Notes: generated by a model from the sequence alone, not told the origin. A stretch of 64,000 nt of DNA from G963664835 sp963664835 (GCA_963664835.2 CAXXUG010000006.1:58786-122785); one strand, 5' to 3'. Numbered from the stretch's first letter, positions 18,314 to 27,543 are shown. Numbers and translations are program-made.

Positions 18314-19213
18314 ATGGCAAACGTCGTGTCTATGAAAATGTTGCTGGAGGCCGGTGTCCACTTTGGACACCAAACGCGTCGCTGGGACCCGCGGATGAAG
18401 TCTTTCATATTCACCCAGCGCAATGGTATTCACATTATCGATCTCCAGCAGACTGTCGCTCGACTCAACGAGGCATACGACTTCGTGCGCGAGTTGGCCT
18501 CGCTTGGCCGGACAATACTGTTCGTCGGCACGAAGAAGCAGGGCCACGAGTCGATCCAATCGGAGGCGGCCCGTTGCGGCATGCCGTTTGTCACCCGTCG
18601 GTGGCTCGGCGGAATGTTGACGAACTTCCGCACTATTCAGAGTCGAGTCAAGCGACTAGAGGAATTGGAGGCTCGGCACGACTCCGGCGAGTTCGAGCGT
18701 TTGCCGAAGAAAGAGGCCCGCAAACTCCGAGACGAGATGGCCCGACTCCTCCGCCTCTTCGGAGGAATCCGAACCATGAACGAGTTACCGGCCGCGGTAT
18801 TCGTCATCGATCCTAATCGCGAACGTTTGGCTGTAGCCGAAGCCCGCCGGCTGGAGGTGCCTATCGTTGCGATGGTCGATACCAACTGCAACCCCGAGGA
18901 AATAGACTACGTAATCCCGGCAAATGACGACGCGATTCGCGCAATTCGTCTACTGACGACAAAGATCGCCGATGCCGCCGTCGAGGGAATTGGCATACGG
19001 GAAGTCCAGTTGGCCGAAGAGCAGGCGCAACGAGAAGCCGAAGCCCAACGCGAGTTGGAAGAAAACGAATCCGTTCTCGAAGATGCCGATTCGGAAGCGG
19101 ATGAGGAGAATAAAGAGGAACCCGAGGCTTCCGATGTCAGCGACCTGTCCGAGGCTTTCGAAACACGCGATTCGACCGCCGAGAGCGCGGAAACCGCCGC
19201 TCGTTCCGGATAA
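18314..19213 (+). CDS. rpsB: 30S ribosomal protein S2
   Basis: S2 of 300 residues, with LLEAGVHFGHQTRRWDPRMKSFIF, GRTILFVGTKKQ, RWLGGMLTNFRT, and VIDPNRERLAVAEA plus DTNCNPEEIDYVIPANDDAIRAI. The last about 65 residues are a strongly acidic, Glu/Ser/Ala-rich tail, longer than in typical S2. ATG 18314 is preferred over the TTG three bases before, because GGGAGA lies at the right distance. It is followed after 273 bp by tsf, the universal rpsB-tsf pairing. TATACT at 18161-18166 is a possible -10 box. Confidence 0.96.
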   Translation: MANVVSMKMLLEAGVHFGHQTRRWDPRMKSFIFTQRNGIHIIDLQQTVARLNEAYDFVRELASLGRTILFVGTKKQGHESIQSEAARCGMPFVTRRWLGGMLTNFRTIQSRVKRLEELEARHDSGEFERLPKKEARKLRDEMARLLRLFGGIRTMNELPAAVFVIDPNRERLAVAEARRLEVPIVAMVDTNCNPEEIDYVIPANDDAIRAIRLLTTKIADAAVEGIGIREVQLAEEQAQREAEAQRELEENESVLEDADSEADEENKEEPEASDVSDLSEAFETRDSTAESAETAARSG

Positions 19214-19486
19214 GATTCAGTAAACCGGCAATCGCAGCCGGCGGTCCTGCAGGTGCTCTCGCTCCGGGAACCATTCTTGAACCGCATCTTTCGTCGCCTA
19301 CTCGAGACACAGATACTTTCTGGCAGGAAAATGTACGTTCGATCCAATGCCGGCTTTAGTTGCTCCCGGTTACGCTTTCCGCATCTACCTAGTGCCAATG
19401 GGGCCGAGGCGCCTAAGCTTGATGTGAATTTGGAACACGAGAATCTTCGCCGATTCCTGGCCTACTGAATTCCTTGGAGGATTGAT

Positions 19487-19987
19487 TTGGAAGTTACTGT
19501 TGCCGCAGTCAAGCAACTGCGCGAAGAAACTGGCGCCGGTGTGATGGCGTGCAAGCGCGCGCTGGATCAGGCGAATGGCGATCACGACGAGGCCGCGAAA
19601 ATACTGCGGGATCAAGGACTTGCTCGGGCTGAGAAATCAGTCGGCCGAGTCGCCACTCAGGGACTGGTCGAGTCCTATCTGCACGCCGGCGGCCGGATCG
19701 GAGCCATGGTCGAGTTGAATTGCGAAACCGATTTCGTTGGGCGGACTCCAGAGTTCAAGGCTCTGGCCCACGATTTGGCGATGCAGGTGGCTGCCACGTC
19801 TCCGAAATACGTCAATGTTGATGAGTTGCCTCCCGATTCCGATGAGAGCGCCGAGGAAGTGTGCTTGATGGCCCAGCCCTTCATCAAGGACCCTGAACAG
19901 ACTATCGAGCAGTTGATCCTGCAGCGCATCGCAATCGTTGGAGAGAATATCCGGGTCCGTCGTTTCGCTCGTTTTCAGATTGGCTGA
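19487..19987 (+). CDS. tsf: Elongation factor Ts, short form
   Basis: Nucleotide exchange factor for EF-Tu. The TTG start is set by TTGGAGG seven nt upstream. The N-terminal UBA-like part (AAVKQLREETGAGVMACKRAL) binds EF-Tu. The core has YLHAGGRIGAMVELNCETDFVGR and ends with LQRIAIVGENIRVRRFARF. At 166 residues it is the short, single-core form as in Thermus and many Chloroflexota rather than the about 280-residue E. coli form. The 273 bp before it contain no gene. Confidence 0.95.
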   Translation: MEVTVAAVKQLREETGAGVMACKRALDQANGDHDEAAKILRDQGLARAEKSVGRVATQGLVESYLHAGGRIGAMVELNCETDFVGRTPEFKALAHDLAMQVAATSPKYVNVDELPPDSDESAEEVCLMAQPFIKDPEQTIEQLILQRIAIVGENIRVRRFARFQIG

Positions 19988-19998
19988 CACGCGATAGA

Positions 19999-20022
19999 CT
20001 CCGAGGTGGGTGCGTCTCGGAG
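19999..20022 (+). terminator. Hairpin after tsf, possible weak terminator
   Basis: CTCCGAG (19999-20005) pairs with CTCGGAG (20016-20022) across a 10-nt loop, 12 nt after the tsf stop. The following bases (CTAACTATTT) are only a poor U-tract, so attenuation or partial readthrough into pyrH is as likely as full termination. Confidence 0.35.
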
Positions 20023-20156
20023 CTAACTATTTCGAGCTGATCACGAAATCGCGACTTGATTCCGCACCTTGAGGGTTTTGACATGCCGAACTTTAGCAAG
20101 ACTATCCACATTTTGGCAGTGCTGAGTCGAGACGTCGGTAAGCAGCCGTTCGGGCA

Positions 20157-20939
20157 GTGGACGCCGGCTCGATGAACCTCAACGTCTCGGAACCCGCCAG
20201 CGAGGTTGCGAATCTCAAAGGACCCGCAGGCCCCTATCACCGCGTGCTATTGAAATTGAGCGGCGAAGCACTAGCCGGCCCCAAGGGCTACGGAATTGAC
20301 CAGCAAACCTTGATGGCGATTTCGAGTCAGATCAAGCGCTTGAGGCTGGAGTTGGACGTGCAAATCGGTGTGGTGATTGGTGGAGGTAACATCTGGCGTG
20401 GCACGGAAGCCGCTCAATTCGGAATGGACCGGGCCCAGGCAGACTACGCCGGCATGTTGGGAACCATCATCAACGCACTTGCCTTCCAAGATGCACTTGA
20501 GCGATCTCAAGTGACCACAAGAGTGCAAACGGCAATCAACGTATACTCGGTTGCTGAGCCCTATATCAGGAGAAGGGCGATTAGACACCTCGAGAAAGGC
20601 AGGGTGGTCGTATTCGCCGGCGGAACGGGCAATCCGTACTTCAGCACAGATACCGCCGCAGCCCTCCGCGCGGTCGAAATCTCAGCACAGATAATCTTGA
20701 TGGGCAAGAATGGCACCGACGGTGTTTACGATGCTGACCCCAGGGTAACGCCAAGCGCCACCAAGATCGACCGTTTGGGATATTCACAGGCGCTTAACCA
20801 GGGCCTCGGCGTGATGGATGCCACAGCCCTCTCGATGTGCATGGAAAATAACCTCCCAATCGTCGTATTTGACATCAACGTGGAGGGAAACATAATCAAG
20901 GCTGTTCGGGGCGAGAAAATCGGGAGCCTGATCCACTAG
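20157..20939 (+). CDS. pyrH: Uridylate kinase
   Basis: Phosphorylates UMP to UDP. The amino-acid-kinase fold is evident: RVLLKLSGEALAG, VVIGGGNIWRG, YAGMLGTIINALAFQDALE, VVVFAGGTGNPYFSTDTAAALRA, GTDGVYDADPR and a C-terminal VVFDINVEGNIIKAVRGE. The GTG start at 20157 or the ATG at 20172 are both possible; neither has a strong ribosome-binding site. The protein carries a short N-terminal extension relative to the usual 240 residues. The tsf-pyrH-frr order is standard. Confidence 0.95.
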   Translation: MDAGSMNLNVSEPASEVANLKGPAGPYHRVLLKLSGEALAGPKGYGIDQQTLMAISSQIKRLRLELDVQIGVVIGGGNIWRGTEAAQFGMDRAQADYAGMLGTIINALAFQDALERSQVTTRVQTAINVYSVAEPYIRRRAIRHLEKGRVVVFAGGTGNPYFSTDTAAALRAVEISAQIILMGKNGTDGVYDADPRVTPSATKIDRLGYSQALNQGLGVMDATALSMCMENNLPIVVFDINVEGNIIKAVRGEKIGSLIH

Positions 20940-20974
20940 ATCACTGAACAAAGGCCATCTAAGGAGAACGACAG

Positions 20975-21532
20975 ATGCTTGGAGACCTATTGGCCGAAAC
21001 AAGCGCTGGGATGTCCGATGCGATCGAAGCCCTCAAGCGTGATCTGGCCGGGGTTCGCACCGGTAGAGCCAGCCCCGCCTTGGTCGAACGGCTCCAGGTT
21101 TCGTATTACGGCACTCCAACTCCCTTGAATCAACTCGCTACGATATCGACGCCCGAAGCTCGACTTTTGGTCATCCAACCCTGGGACAAGAGCTCTATGT
21201 CCGATATCGAGAGAGCTATACTCGCGAGCGATCTGGGGTTGACGCCGAACAACGACGGGACCTTGATTCGGCTCAATATCCCACCCCTGACCGAGGAGCG
21301 TCGCCGTGACCTGGTAAGGCTGGCCCGCCGGCGCGTCGAGGAGGCGAAAGTTGAGGTCAGAAACCGGCGGCGCGATGCCATTTCCGATGTGCGACAGTTT
21401 GAACAGGAGAAGCTATTCTCCCAGGACGAAGCAAAACGCGGACAGGATGATCTTCAAGATATCACCGACTCCTATATCGGCCAAATAGACCTGGTCGGTG
21501 ACGCTAAAGAGACTGAGATAATGGAGACGTGA
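20975..21532 (+). CDS. frr: Ribosome recycling factor
   Basis: Splits post-termination ribosomes together with EF-G. It has the normal 185 residues, with RTGRASPALVERLQVSYYGTPTPLNQLA, IQPWDKSSM, NNDGTLIRLNIPPLTEERRRDLV and EVRNRRRDA. The ATG follows TAAGGAG by seven nt. It lies between pyrH and uppS as in most bacteria. Confidence 0.97.
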   Translation: MLGDLLAETSAGMSDAIEALKRDLAGVRTGRASPALVERLQVSYYGTPTPLNQLATISTPEARLLVIQPWDKSSMSDIERAILASDLGLTPNNDGTLIRLNIPPLTEERRRDLVRLARRRVEEAKVEVRNRRRDAISDVRQFEQEKLFSQDEAKRGQDDLQDITDSYIGQIDLVGDAKETEIMET

Positions 21533-21623
21533 GCCGGCTGGCGTCGACTAGTTAACTGGCATTCCGCGAGTACGGACCAACATAGGTGTACACTTTTATG
21601 AAAGCCATCCACCTTCTAGGAGT

Positions 21624-22352
21624 TTGGATATAGAATCCTCCGAATCGTCTCGCGACAACGTTCAGATTCCAGCACATGTCGCCATCATTATGGATGGAAA
21701 CGGACGCTGGGCGAGTCAGCGAGGGTTGCCCCGTCAGGCCGGACACAGTGCCGGCACCGAAAACATCCGTCGAATCCTGCGAAAATGCGTGACGCTGGGC
21801 ATCAAGTATGTGACTTTATACGCTTTTTCGACCGAGAATTGGAACAGACCCCAATCCGAGATCACAGGCTTGTTTCGGCTTCTCGCTGAGGTCATAGAAC
21901 GAGAGGCGGCCGAGCTGAACCGAGAGGGTGTCCGGGTCATGCACTTGGGCCGGCCTGATGGCGTACCTGGCGATCTCATTCGAGCAATACACCGGGCCAC
22001 GGAGTTGACATCCCGAAACTCTCGCCTGGTCTTGAATATCGCCTGGAACTACGGAGGCCGGGCCGAGATAGTCGACGCCGTACGCAAGCTCGTCAAGAAC
22101 GGGTGTCCCGCCGAGTCGATTGACGAAGAGGCAATCTCTAACTGTCTGTACACCGCCGGCCAACCAGACCCCGACCTGGTTATACGAACAGCCGGCGAAA
22201 TGCGTCTCAGTAACTTTCTCATCTGGCAAGCGAACTATGCCGAGTACTACTCCACCGCCACGCTCTGGCCCGATTTTGACGGTGACGAGCTCATGAAGGC
22301 CGTGAAAGACTATTCGGCAAGGCAGCGAAAGTTTGGCGGAGTTGTCAGCTGA
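21624..22352 (+). CDS. uppS: Isoprenyl transferase (undecaprenyl diphosphate synthase)
   Basis: Makes the cis-polyprenyl carrier lipid for wall synthesis. The catalytic Asp is in IIMDGNGRWA. Other motifs are GHSAGTENIRRILRKC, TLYAFSTENWNRP, NIAWNYGGRAEI and the C-terminal RTAGEMRLSNFLIWQ (usually RTSGE). The called start is TTG 21624, but the AGGAG (21618-21622) is only one base away. It would be better spaced for the ATA codon at 21630, so the true start is doubtful. The cdsA frame overlaps its 3' end by 20 bp. Confidence 0.94.
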   Translation: MDIESSESSRDNVQIPAHVAIIMDGNGRWASQRGLPRQAGHSAGTENIRRILRKCVTLGIKYVTLYAFSTENWNRPQSEITGLFRLLAEVIEREAAELNREGVRVMHLGRPDGVPGDLIRAIHRATELTSRNSRLVLNIAWNYGGRAEIVDAVRKLVKNGCPAESIDEEAISNCLYTAGQPDPDLVIRTAGEMRLSNFLIWQANYAEYYSTATLWPDFDGDELMKAVKDYSARQRKFGGVVS

Positions 22353-23226
22353 TCGACATGACCTGCCGCCCTGCTCTACTAGCACCCGGGAAACTCCCAT
22401 CAAACGGGTACTGACCGCCGCAGTCGCAATCCCCTGCGTATTGGCAATCACGATTTTCGGCGATATTGCTCTCGTCCTGACGGTAGCTGTGATGGTCCTG
22501 GTTGGTGGGATAGAGGTCACCAGAATGTCCCGTCCCTGGCTAACGAGCCGACCGTTCTGGCATCTGGCCATCCCTTTGGCCGGATTGGCGGTCTCGGCGG
22601 CGATTACATTTCCAGACACGATCGGATTGCCGGAGACACTGGTAGTTTGCTGGTTCGCGCTCTGGCTGATGTCCTTGATTGCTGCTTCCGCCGATCTGAA
22701 GAGATCGTTGACAGGCTTCCTGATTGCAATGGCCTCCACAATCTACCTCGGCATTGGGGCCGGCCACCTTCTCCTGCTTCGGTCACCCAATCTGCAGTCC
22801 ATATTCGGCGAGCCCGAAGGCTATCAGCGCATTTTGTTCTTGCTGGCGGTAGTATGGGCCGGCGACACCGCCGCATTCATTGTGGGCCGTCTCTTGGGCC
22901 GCCGGCCTCTTGCGCCACGCATCAGCCCCAACAAGACTGTCGAAGGAGGCGTGGCCGGCCTCGTCGCGGCCGGCCTGGTCGCAGCTGGCCTGAACACGTG
23001 GATCGGCGTGGATCTGCCAGTAGCAATTGCGGTTGGCCTGATCGTGGGCGTGTTTGCTCAAATTGGAGATCTTGCCGAATCCTTGGCGAAGCGTGCTGCT
23101 GATGTCAAAGACTCCGGCACTCTGTTTCCCGGTCACGGTGGTTTGCTCGATCGGGTCGACAGTTTGATATTCGCCGCACCGGCCCTTTACCATGTTCTTA
23201 ATCTTGTTGGGAGCGTCTCATCTTGA
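22333..23226 (+). CDS. cdsA: Phosphatidate cytidylyltransferase
   Basis: Forms CDP-diacylglycerol for phospholipid synthesis. A polytopic membrane protein of 297 residues with about eight spans. Signatures are VVWAGDTAAFIVGRLLGRRPLAPRISPNKT (split in use) with SPNKTVEGG, then QIGDLAESLAKRAADVKDSG and FPGHGGLLDRVDS near the C-terminus. The TTG start lies inside uppS, and the stop overlaps dxr by four bases, so the three genes are coupled. Confidence 0.94.
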   Translation: MAELSADRHDLPPCSTSTRETPIKRVLTAAVAIPCVLAITIFGDIALVLTVAVMVLVGGIEVTRMSRPWLTSRPFWHLAIPLAGLAVSAAITFPDTIGLPETLVVCWFALWLMSLIAASADLKRSLTGFLIAMASTIYLGIGAGHLLLLRSPNLQSIFGEPEGYQRILFLLAVVWAGDTAAFIVGRLLGRRPLAPRISPNKTVEGGVAGLVAAGLVAAGLNTWIGVDLPVAIAVGLIVGVFAQIGDLAESLAKRAADVKDSGTLFPGHGGLLDRVDSLIFAAPALYHVLNLVGSVSS

Positions 23227-24392
23227 AGAACGGGCACCGCCGGCGTCTCATTCTCCTCGGCTCCACAGGCTCCATCGGCCGACAGGTGCTTGACGTTGTG
23301 CGAGGTAATCCGGACAAGTTCGAAATAGTAGGACTCTCAGCCGGCGATAATGTGAAGCTCTTGAATCAGCAGATATCCGAATTCACGCCTCGCTACGCCT
23401 GGTGCAACGATCCGAATCTGTTGAGCGGCGACGGGGGCGAGTTGCAAGTGCTGCCAATTGACCAGATGATTTCCACAGAGGAGTACGATCTCCCCGTCGT
23501 TGCCACCGTCGGCAGCGTGGGCCTGCGGTCATCGGCATTGGCGCTTTCTCTCGGCAAGGACGTTGCGTTGGCCAACAAAGAGGTAATCGTTATGGCCGGC
23601 AACCTGCTGCGAGAGTTGTCAGAGAAGACCGGCGCTCGAATGCTGCCGATCGACAGTGAGCACAACGCGATTTGGCAGTGCCTTCAGGGCGAGACCGAGA
23701 ATTGGTGGGACTGCGCCAATACAGCCGTACGGCGCCTCATCTTGACCGCCTCCGGAGGCGCTCTCCGTGATCTTGACCCCTCACAGCTCAGCGCCGTCAC
23801 GCCGGAACAGGCGTTGAAACATCCCACTTGGGACATGGGAAAGAAGATAACGGTCGACTGCGCTACACTGATGAACAAGGGCTTCGAGGTGTTCGAAGCT
23901 CGCTGGTTGTTTGGTATTCCGTTCGACCAAATCGATGTCATAATTCATCGCGAGAGCATCGTGCATTCATTGGTCGAGTTTGTCGACGGCACTGTCAAGG
24001 CACAGTTAGGTCTGCCCGACATGCGCCAGCCAATTCAGTATGCAATCGCTTACCCTGAACGCCTGAGCAATCCCGCTGAGCATCTGGAGCTCGAAAAAGT
24101 GGGAGGTCTGACCTTCGGTCCACTTCCAAAGGGACGCTATCCCTGCTTTGAGTTGGCGTTGGAGGCGACGGCGATCGGCTCGACCATTCCCGCCGTTTTG
24201 AGCGCGGCAGATGAGATCGCGGTTGAGTTGTTCCTTGCCGGCCGGATCAGATTCGATCAAATTCACCAGTTGATCGAAGAGGTAATGTCCCGGCACCGAA
24301 CACTGGACGAATTTGACATCAATGACATCGACGAGGTCGATGGGTGGGCTCGGGAAGAGACCCACCGGCTTGGGTCCGCGGTCCTACGCTGA
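23223..24392 (+). CDS. dxr: 1-deoxy-D-xylulose-5-phosphate reductoisomerase
   Basis: Second step of the MEP isoprenoid pathway. The 389-residue protein has the NADPH loop LGSTGSIGRQVLDV, LANKEVIVMAG, the metal and substrate motif LPIDSEHNAIWQCL, LTASGGALRD, ALKHPTWDMGKKI and MNKGFEVFEARWLFG. It starts with TTG overlapping the cdsA stop. Together with uppS it shows that isoprenoids come from the MEP route. rseP follows after 77 bp. Confidence 0.96.
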   Translation: MKNGHRRRLILLGSTGSIGRQVLDVVRGNPDKFEIVGLSAGDNVKLLNQQISEFTPRYAWCNDPNLLSGDGGELQVLPIDQMISTEEYDLPVVATVGSVGLRSSALALSLGKDVALANKEVIVMAGNLLRELSEKTGARMLPIDSEHNAIWQCLQGETENWWDCANTAVRRLILTASGGALRDLDPSQLSAVTPEQALKHPTWDMGKKITVDCATLMNKGFEVFEARWLFGIPFDQIDVIIHRESIVHSLVEFVDGTVKAQLGLPDMRQPIQYAIAYPERLSNPAEHLELEKVGGLTFGPLPKGRYPCFELALEATAIGSTIPAVLSAADEIAVELFLAGRIRFDQIHQLIEEVMSRHRTLDEFDINDIDEVDGWAREETHRLGSAVLR

Positions 24393-24469
24393 AACCGCAT
24401 CGGCGGAGAGTTGTTCGAGTGAGCGTCGCTCCGCGAGTCGAGACCAGGGTGACAGGAGACAACACATAG

Positions 24470-25557
24470 TTGGACCAACTAGTCAGCAGCGCCGCATTCG
24501 TCCTGTTGGGGCTGTTCGTGCTAACCCTGTTGGTGTTTTTTCACGAATCAGGGCACTTCCTCGTTGCCAAACGGGCCGGAATCAAGGTTGAAGAGTTCGG
24601 ATTCGGGTTTCCGCCTCGGATATTCAGCTTTCGCCACGGCGAGACTCGCTACTCGGTAAACGCACTGCCGTTGGGCGGCTTTGTCAAGATGTTGGGTGAG
24701 GAGAATCCCCGCCACCCGCGCAGCTTCGCATTCCAAACCAAGTCTTGGCGCGCAGCGGTATTGCTGGCCGGCCCCGCCGCCAACGTGGCTCTGGCGATTC
24801 TTCTGTTCGCCGCAGCCTATGCAACCGGTTGGCCGACCGGCGCCGGCGTTAAGATTACCCAGGTTGCCGAAGGGTCACCGGCGAGCGAAGCCGGCCTGCT
24901 GCCGAACGACGTGGTTCTCTCACTTGCGGGGATGGAAGTGCGGTCCTTTCTAGAACTCCGAGAAGTTACAGAGCAGAATCTCGGTCGCTCCGTCCCTATC
25001 GAAGTCCAGCGCGAGCGAGTCACGCTTACGCGCCCGGTCACTCCCCGTGCAAATCCTCCTGAGGGGCAGGGGCCCATTGGCATAAGATTGGAACACGCTC
25101 GGATCGATCGCGTTGCCCATCCAATTCCGGAGGCTCTGGTTCTCGGCGTTGAGCAAACCTATCAGACCGTAGGGTTGACGTTCGCGGTACCTTCAATGGT
25201 GCTGCGAGGCTTGATACCGCCCGAAATGGCACGACCGGTGGGCCCCAGTCGGGATCGTTCAAATAACCTCAGAGGCTACGTCCGCGACGATCGACAGCGG
25301 CTGGCTCTTCTACGCTCTTTCGGTCGCCGCGTTCATCAGCACGGCTCTGGCAGTGTTCAACATTCTGCCCATTCCTGCGCTTGACGGAGGCCGGCTGCTA
25401 TTCGTCATCATCGAAGCCTTACGCGGTCAAAGGGTCGATCCGCGCCGCGAAAGTGCCATACACAGCATGGGAATCGCGGTTTCTCCTATCCCTCATTCTC
25501 GTGGTCACTTACCTGGATGTGGTGAGTCCAATCCCAACCGAAGGCCTCTTCAGGTAG
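24470..25557 (+). CDS. rseP: Site-2 protease RseP (M50), read through two one-base frameshifts
   Basis: Intramembrane zinc metalloprotease. Frame one gives the N-terminus with HESGH (zinc site) in a membrane span, LPLGGFVKMLGEE and a PDZ domain (VAEGSPASEAGLLPNDVVLSLAG). After MARPVGP the frame breaks. Removing one C from CCCC (25243-25246) restores VGIVQIT...GWLFYALSVAAF and NILPIPALDGGR, the second zinc motif. A second extra base in TTT (25480-25482) must go to restore the last membrane span and the stop at 25555-25557. Both breaks are at homopolymers, so sequencing error is more likely than a dead gene. Normal position after dxr. Confidence 0.88.
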
Positions 25558-25810
25558 ATCGGTCTAGACCCTGCAAGTACCGATTCGTGCGTTTTCTGTC
25601 TAATTCGACTGACGTCGCGATGGGCCACCACAAAGAATGACGCATCCGGTCGCCGTACGCTCACACCTGCTGGCCTTAAACCTAATCTTCGTCACGGTGT
25701 TTGGAATCCAACAGACGCAGGCGCGCCGACAAACACACGCCGTCCGCCAACCGGCCATCGACACAAGCACATTGTCCGGGCAGGCCTGTCGCGGGTGACG
25801 CCGGAGGGGT

Positions 25811-25840
25811 TTGAATGAATTCCGCCAAAAGTGGTAAACT
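25811..25840 (+). promoter_or_regulatory. Promoter of the nusA operon
   Basis: TTGAAT (25811-25816), 18-nt spacer, TAAACT (25835-25840). The predicted transcript would begin near 25847, only about 27 nt before the terminator hairpin that follows. No gene lies between rseP (ends 25557) and this site. Confidence 0.5.
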
Positions 25841-25873
25841 GAAGTTAGTGACTGAAAATCAGCGCCCAGAATG

Positions 25874-25900
25874 AAAAGTGGGGCACGCCCCACTTTTTTT
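25874..25900 (+). terminator. Strong intrinsic terminator in the nusA leader
   Basis: AAAAGTGGGG (25874-25883) and CCCCACTTTT (25888-25897) form a perfect 10-bp stem with loop CACG, followed by a run of seven T (25894-25900). It lies between the promoter at 25811-25840 and nusA, so it would act as an attenuator. A 12-codon open frame (ATG 25871 to TAG 25909) runs through it. Similar hairpins are known in front of rimP in other bacteria. Confidence 0.75.
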
Positions 25901-25949
25901 GCTGCATAGGTCTGGACAGCGGCCCATCAGATGGGCGGCGACGCTGGTA

Positions 25950-27038
25950 TTGATTGAGAGGATTGAGGAACTGGCGCCCGAAGACTTCATGGCCGCCATC
26001 TCGAGCGTAAGTGCCGAAAAGGGGATCGCGCCCGAAGTAATTATCTCCGCTCTGGAAGGTGCGTTGGCATCAGCCTATAAAGGAAATTATGGTGCTGTAT
26101 CGCCCAACTTTGAGGTAAGGATTGATCGTGAAACGGGTCGGGTGAGCGTGGTCAATCTAAAGACGGTGGTCGCCCAGGTCCAGAATATCGATGAGGAGAT
26201 CTCCTTGGCAGATGCCGCCCGTCTGGATGTTGGGGTCGAAATGGGACAGACAGTGGCCGTCGACATTACCCCCGACAACTTTGGCCGCATCGCCGCTCAA
26301 ACAGCCCGACAGGTTATCCTGCAACGTCTCCGCGAGGCCGAACGTGATCTCATCTACGGGGCGTTTATCGATCGACAGGATGAGCTTATCACCGGCATCG
26401 TCCAGAGAATCGAACAACATTCCGTGGTCATCAACCTCGGCAAGGCGGAGGCGGCTCTTCTACCTCATGAACAGGTTGCCACCGAGAGATATCGACCTGG
26501 CCAACGGCTGAAGATTTATCTGGTTGAGGTCATGAGGACTCCGAAGGGCCCTCAACTCGTCATCTCCAGGACCCACAAGGGATTGGTCAAGCGCCTGTTC
26601 GAGCTTGAGGTGCCGGAGGTTTCCTCAGGGCTTGTCGAGTTGAAGTCGATTGCCCGGGAGCCGGGCCTAAGGTCCAAGGTCGCTGTTGCCGCCCGGGAGG
26701 AGGGTATAGATCCTATCGGATCCTGCGTAGGGGTAAGGGGCGCTCGCGTCCAGAATATTGTCGACGAACTGAACGGGGAGAAGATAGACATCGTTGCGTG
26801 GAGCGAGACCCCCGAAGAATTCATCAGCGCGGCGTTAAGCCCATCCCAAGTCAACTCCGTGCAGCTAGATGAAGAGTTGAGGACGGCGACCGTTTCGGTG
26901 CCGGAGCGCCAGTTGAGCCTTGCGATAGGCCGCGACGGACAGAATGCGAGGCTGGCGGCCAAGTTGACAGGCTGGCGGATCGACATTAAATCGACCGAGA
27001 GCGACACCGATTGCCGCCCCGACGTTACGGAAGAGTGA
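25950..27038 (+). CDS. nusA: Transcription termination/antitermination factor NusA
   Basis: Binds RNA polymerase and RNA to modulate pausing and termination. The order is an N-terminal domain (KGIAPEVIISALEGALASAYKGNY), an S1 domain (LITGIVQRIEQHSVVINLGKAEAALLP), then two KH domains with GSCVGVRGARVQNIVDELNGEKIDIV and LAIGRDGQNARLAAKLTGWRIDI. No long C-terminal acidic repeats follow. The start is uncertain: TTG 25950 is used here, ATG 25989 is the alternative, and an in-frame opening at 25878 lies inside the terminator. rimP, which usually precedes nusA, is absent. Confidence 0.93.
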   Translation: MIERIEELAPEDFMAAISSVSAEKGIAPEVIISALEGALASAYKGNYGAVSPNFEVRIDRETGRVSVVNLKTVVAQVQNIDEEISLADAARLDVGVEMGQTVAVDITPDNFGRIAAQTARQVILQRLREAERDLIYGAFIDRQDELITGIVQRIEQHSVVINLGKAEAALLPHEQVATERYRPGQRLKIYLVEVMRTPKGPQLVISRTHKGLVKRLFELEVPEVSSGLVELKSIAREPGLRSKVAVAAREEGIDPIGSCVGVRGARVQNIVDELNGEKIDIVAWSETPEEFISAALSPSQVNSVQLDEELRTATVSVPERQLSLAIGRDGQNARLAAKLTGWRIDIKSTESDTDCRPDVTEE

Positions 27039-27100
27039 CACGTGGGCACTCCCGTCGATGCGTCGCGCGCGCGTCTCGGTAGTTCAGGTGGGATTCGATT

Positions 27101-27397
27101 GTGAAGCCCAACAGGCGGGTCCGAAAACCGCCGCAGCGCACATGTGTGGCCTGCGGTGCTACTCAGTCGAAAAGGGAGTTAGTGCGCATAGTCCGGGCGG
27201 ATGCCGGCGTCGAGGTGGATCCAACCGGCCGCAAGAATGGCCGCGGCGCCTATCTCTGCCGGCGTGCTGAATGTTGGGACAAGGCAACTCAGTCGGATCG
27301 GTTGGGAAGAGCGCTCCGCCGGAAGCTGACTGTTGACGAGACTGCAAGACTGGCCGAATATGCGAATAAGAAACTAGAACCGATGGCTGGCTCTTGA
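27101..27397 (+). CDS. ylxR: YlxR-family RNA-binding protein (DUF448)
   Basis: A 98-residue basic protein with the YlxR signature PQRTCVACGATQSKRELVRIVR, then DPTGRKNGRGAYLCRRAECW. It lies between nusA and infB exactly as in Bacillus and many others. The family is linked to RNA binding and has been implicated in tuning RNase P or transcription; the role here is not known. The GTG start has AGGTGGG eight nt upstream. Confidence 0.93.
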   Translation: MKPNRRVRKPPQRTCVACGATQSKRELVRIVRADAGVEVDPTGRKNGRGAYLCRRAECWDKATQSDRLGRALRRKLTVDETARLAEYANKKLEPMAGS

Positions 27398-27543
27398 ATT
27401 GAGTTGCCAACGACTCGCGGGCGCAAATCGTGCGAACATGAGAATTGATCCGCCGCTGATGTAACTAACCTGGCGTAAAAGGACATTGGTTGTTGCGCTG
27501 GTACCGTTCGCAGAGACGGAGCCTGTTGTTTGAGGAGGGATGA

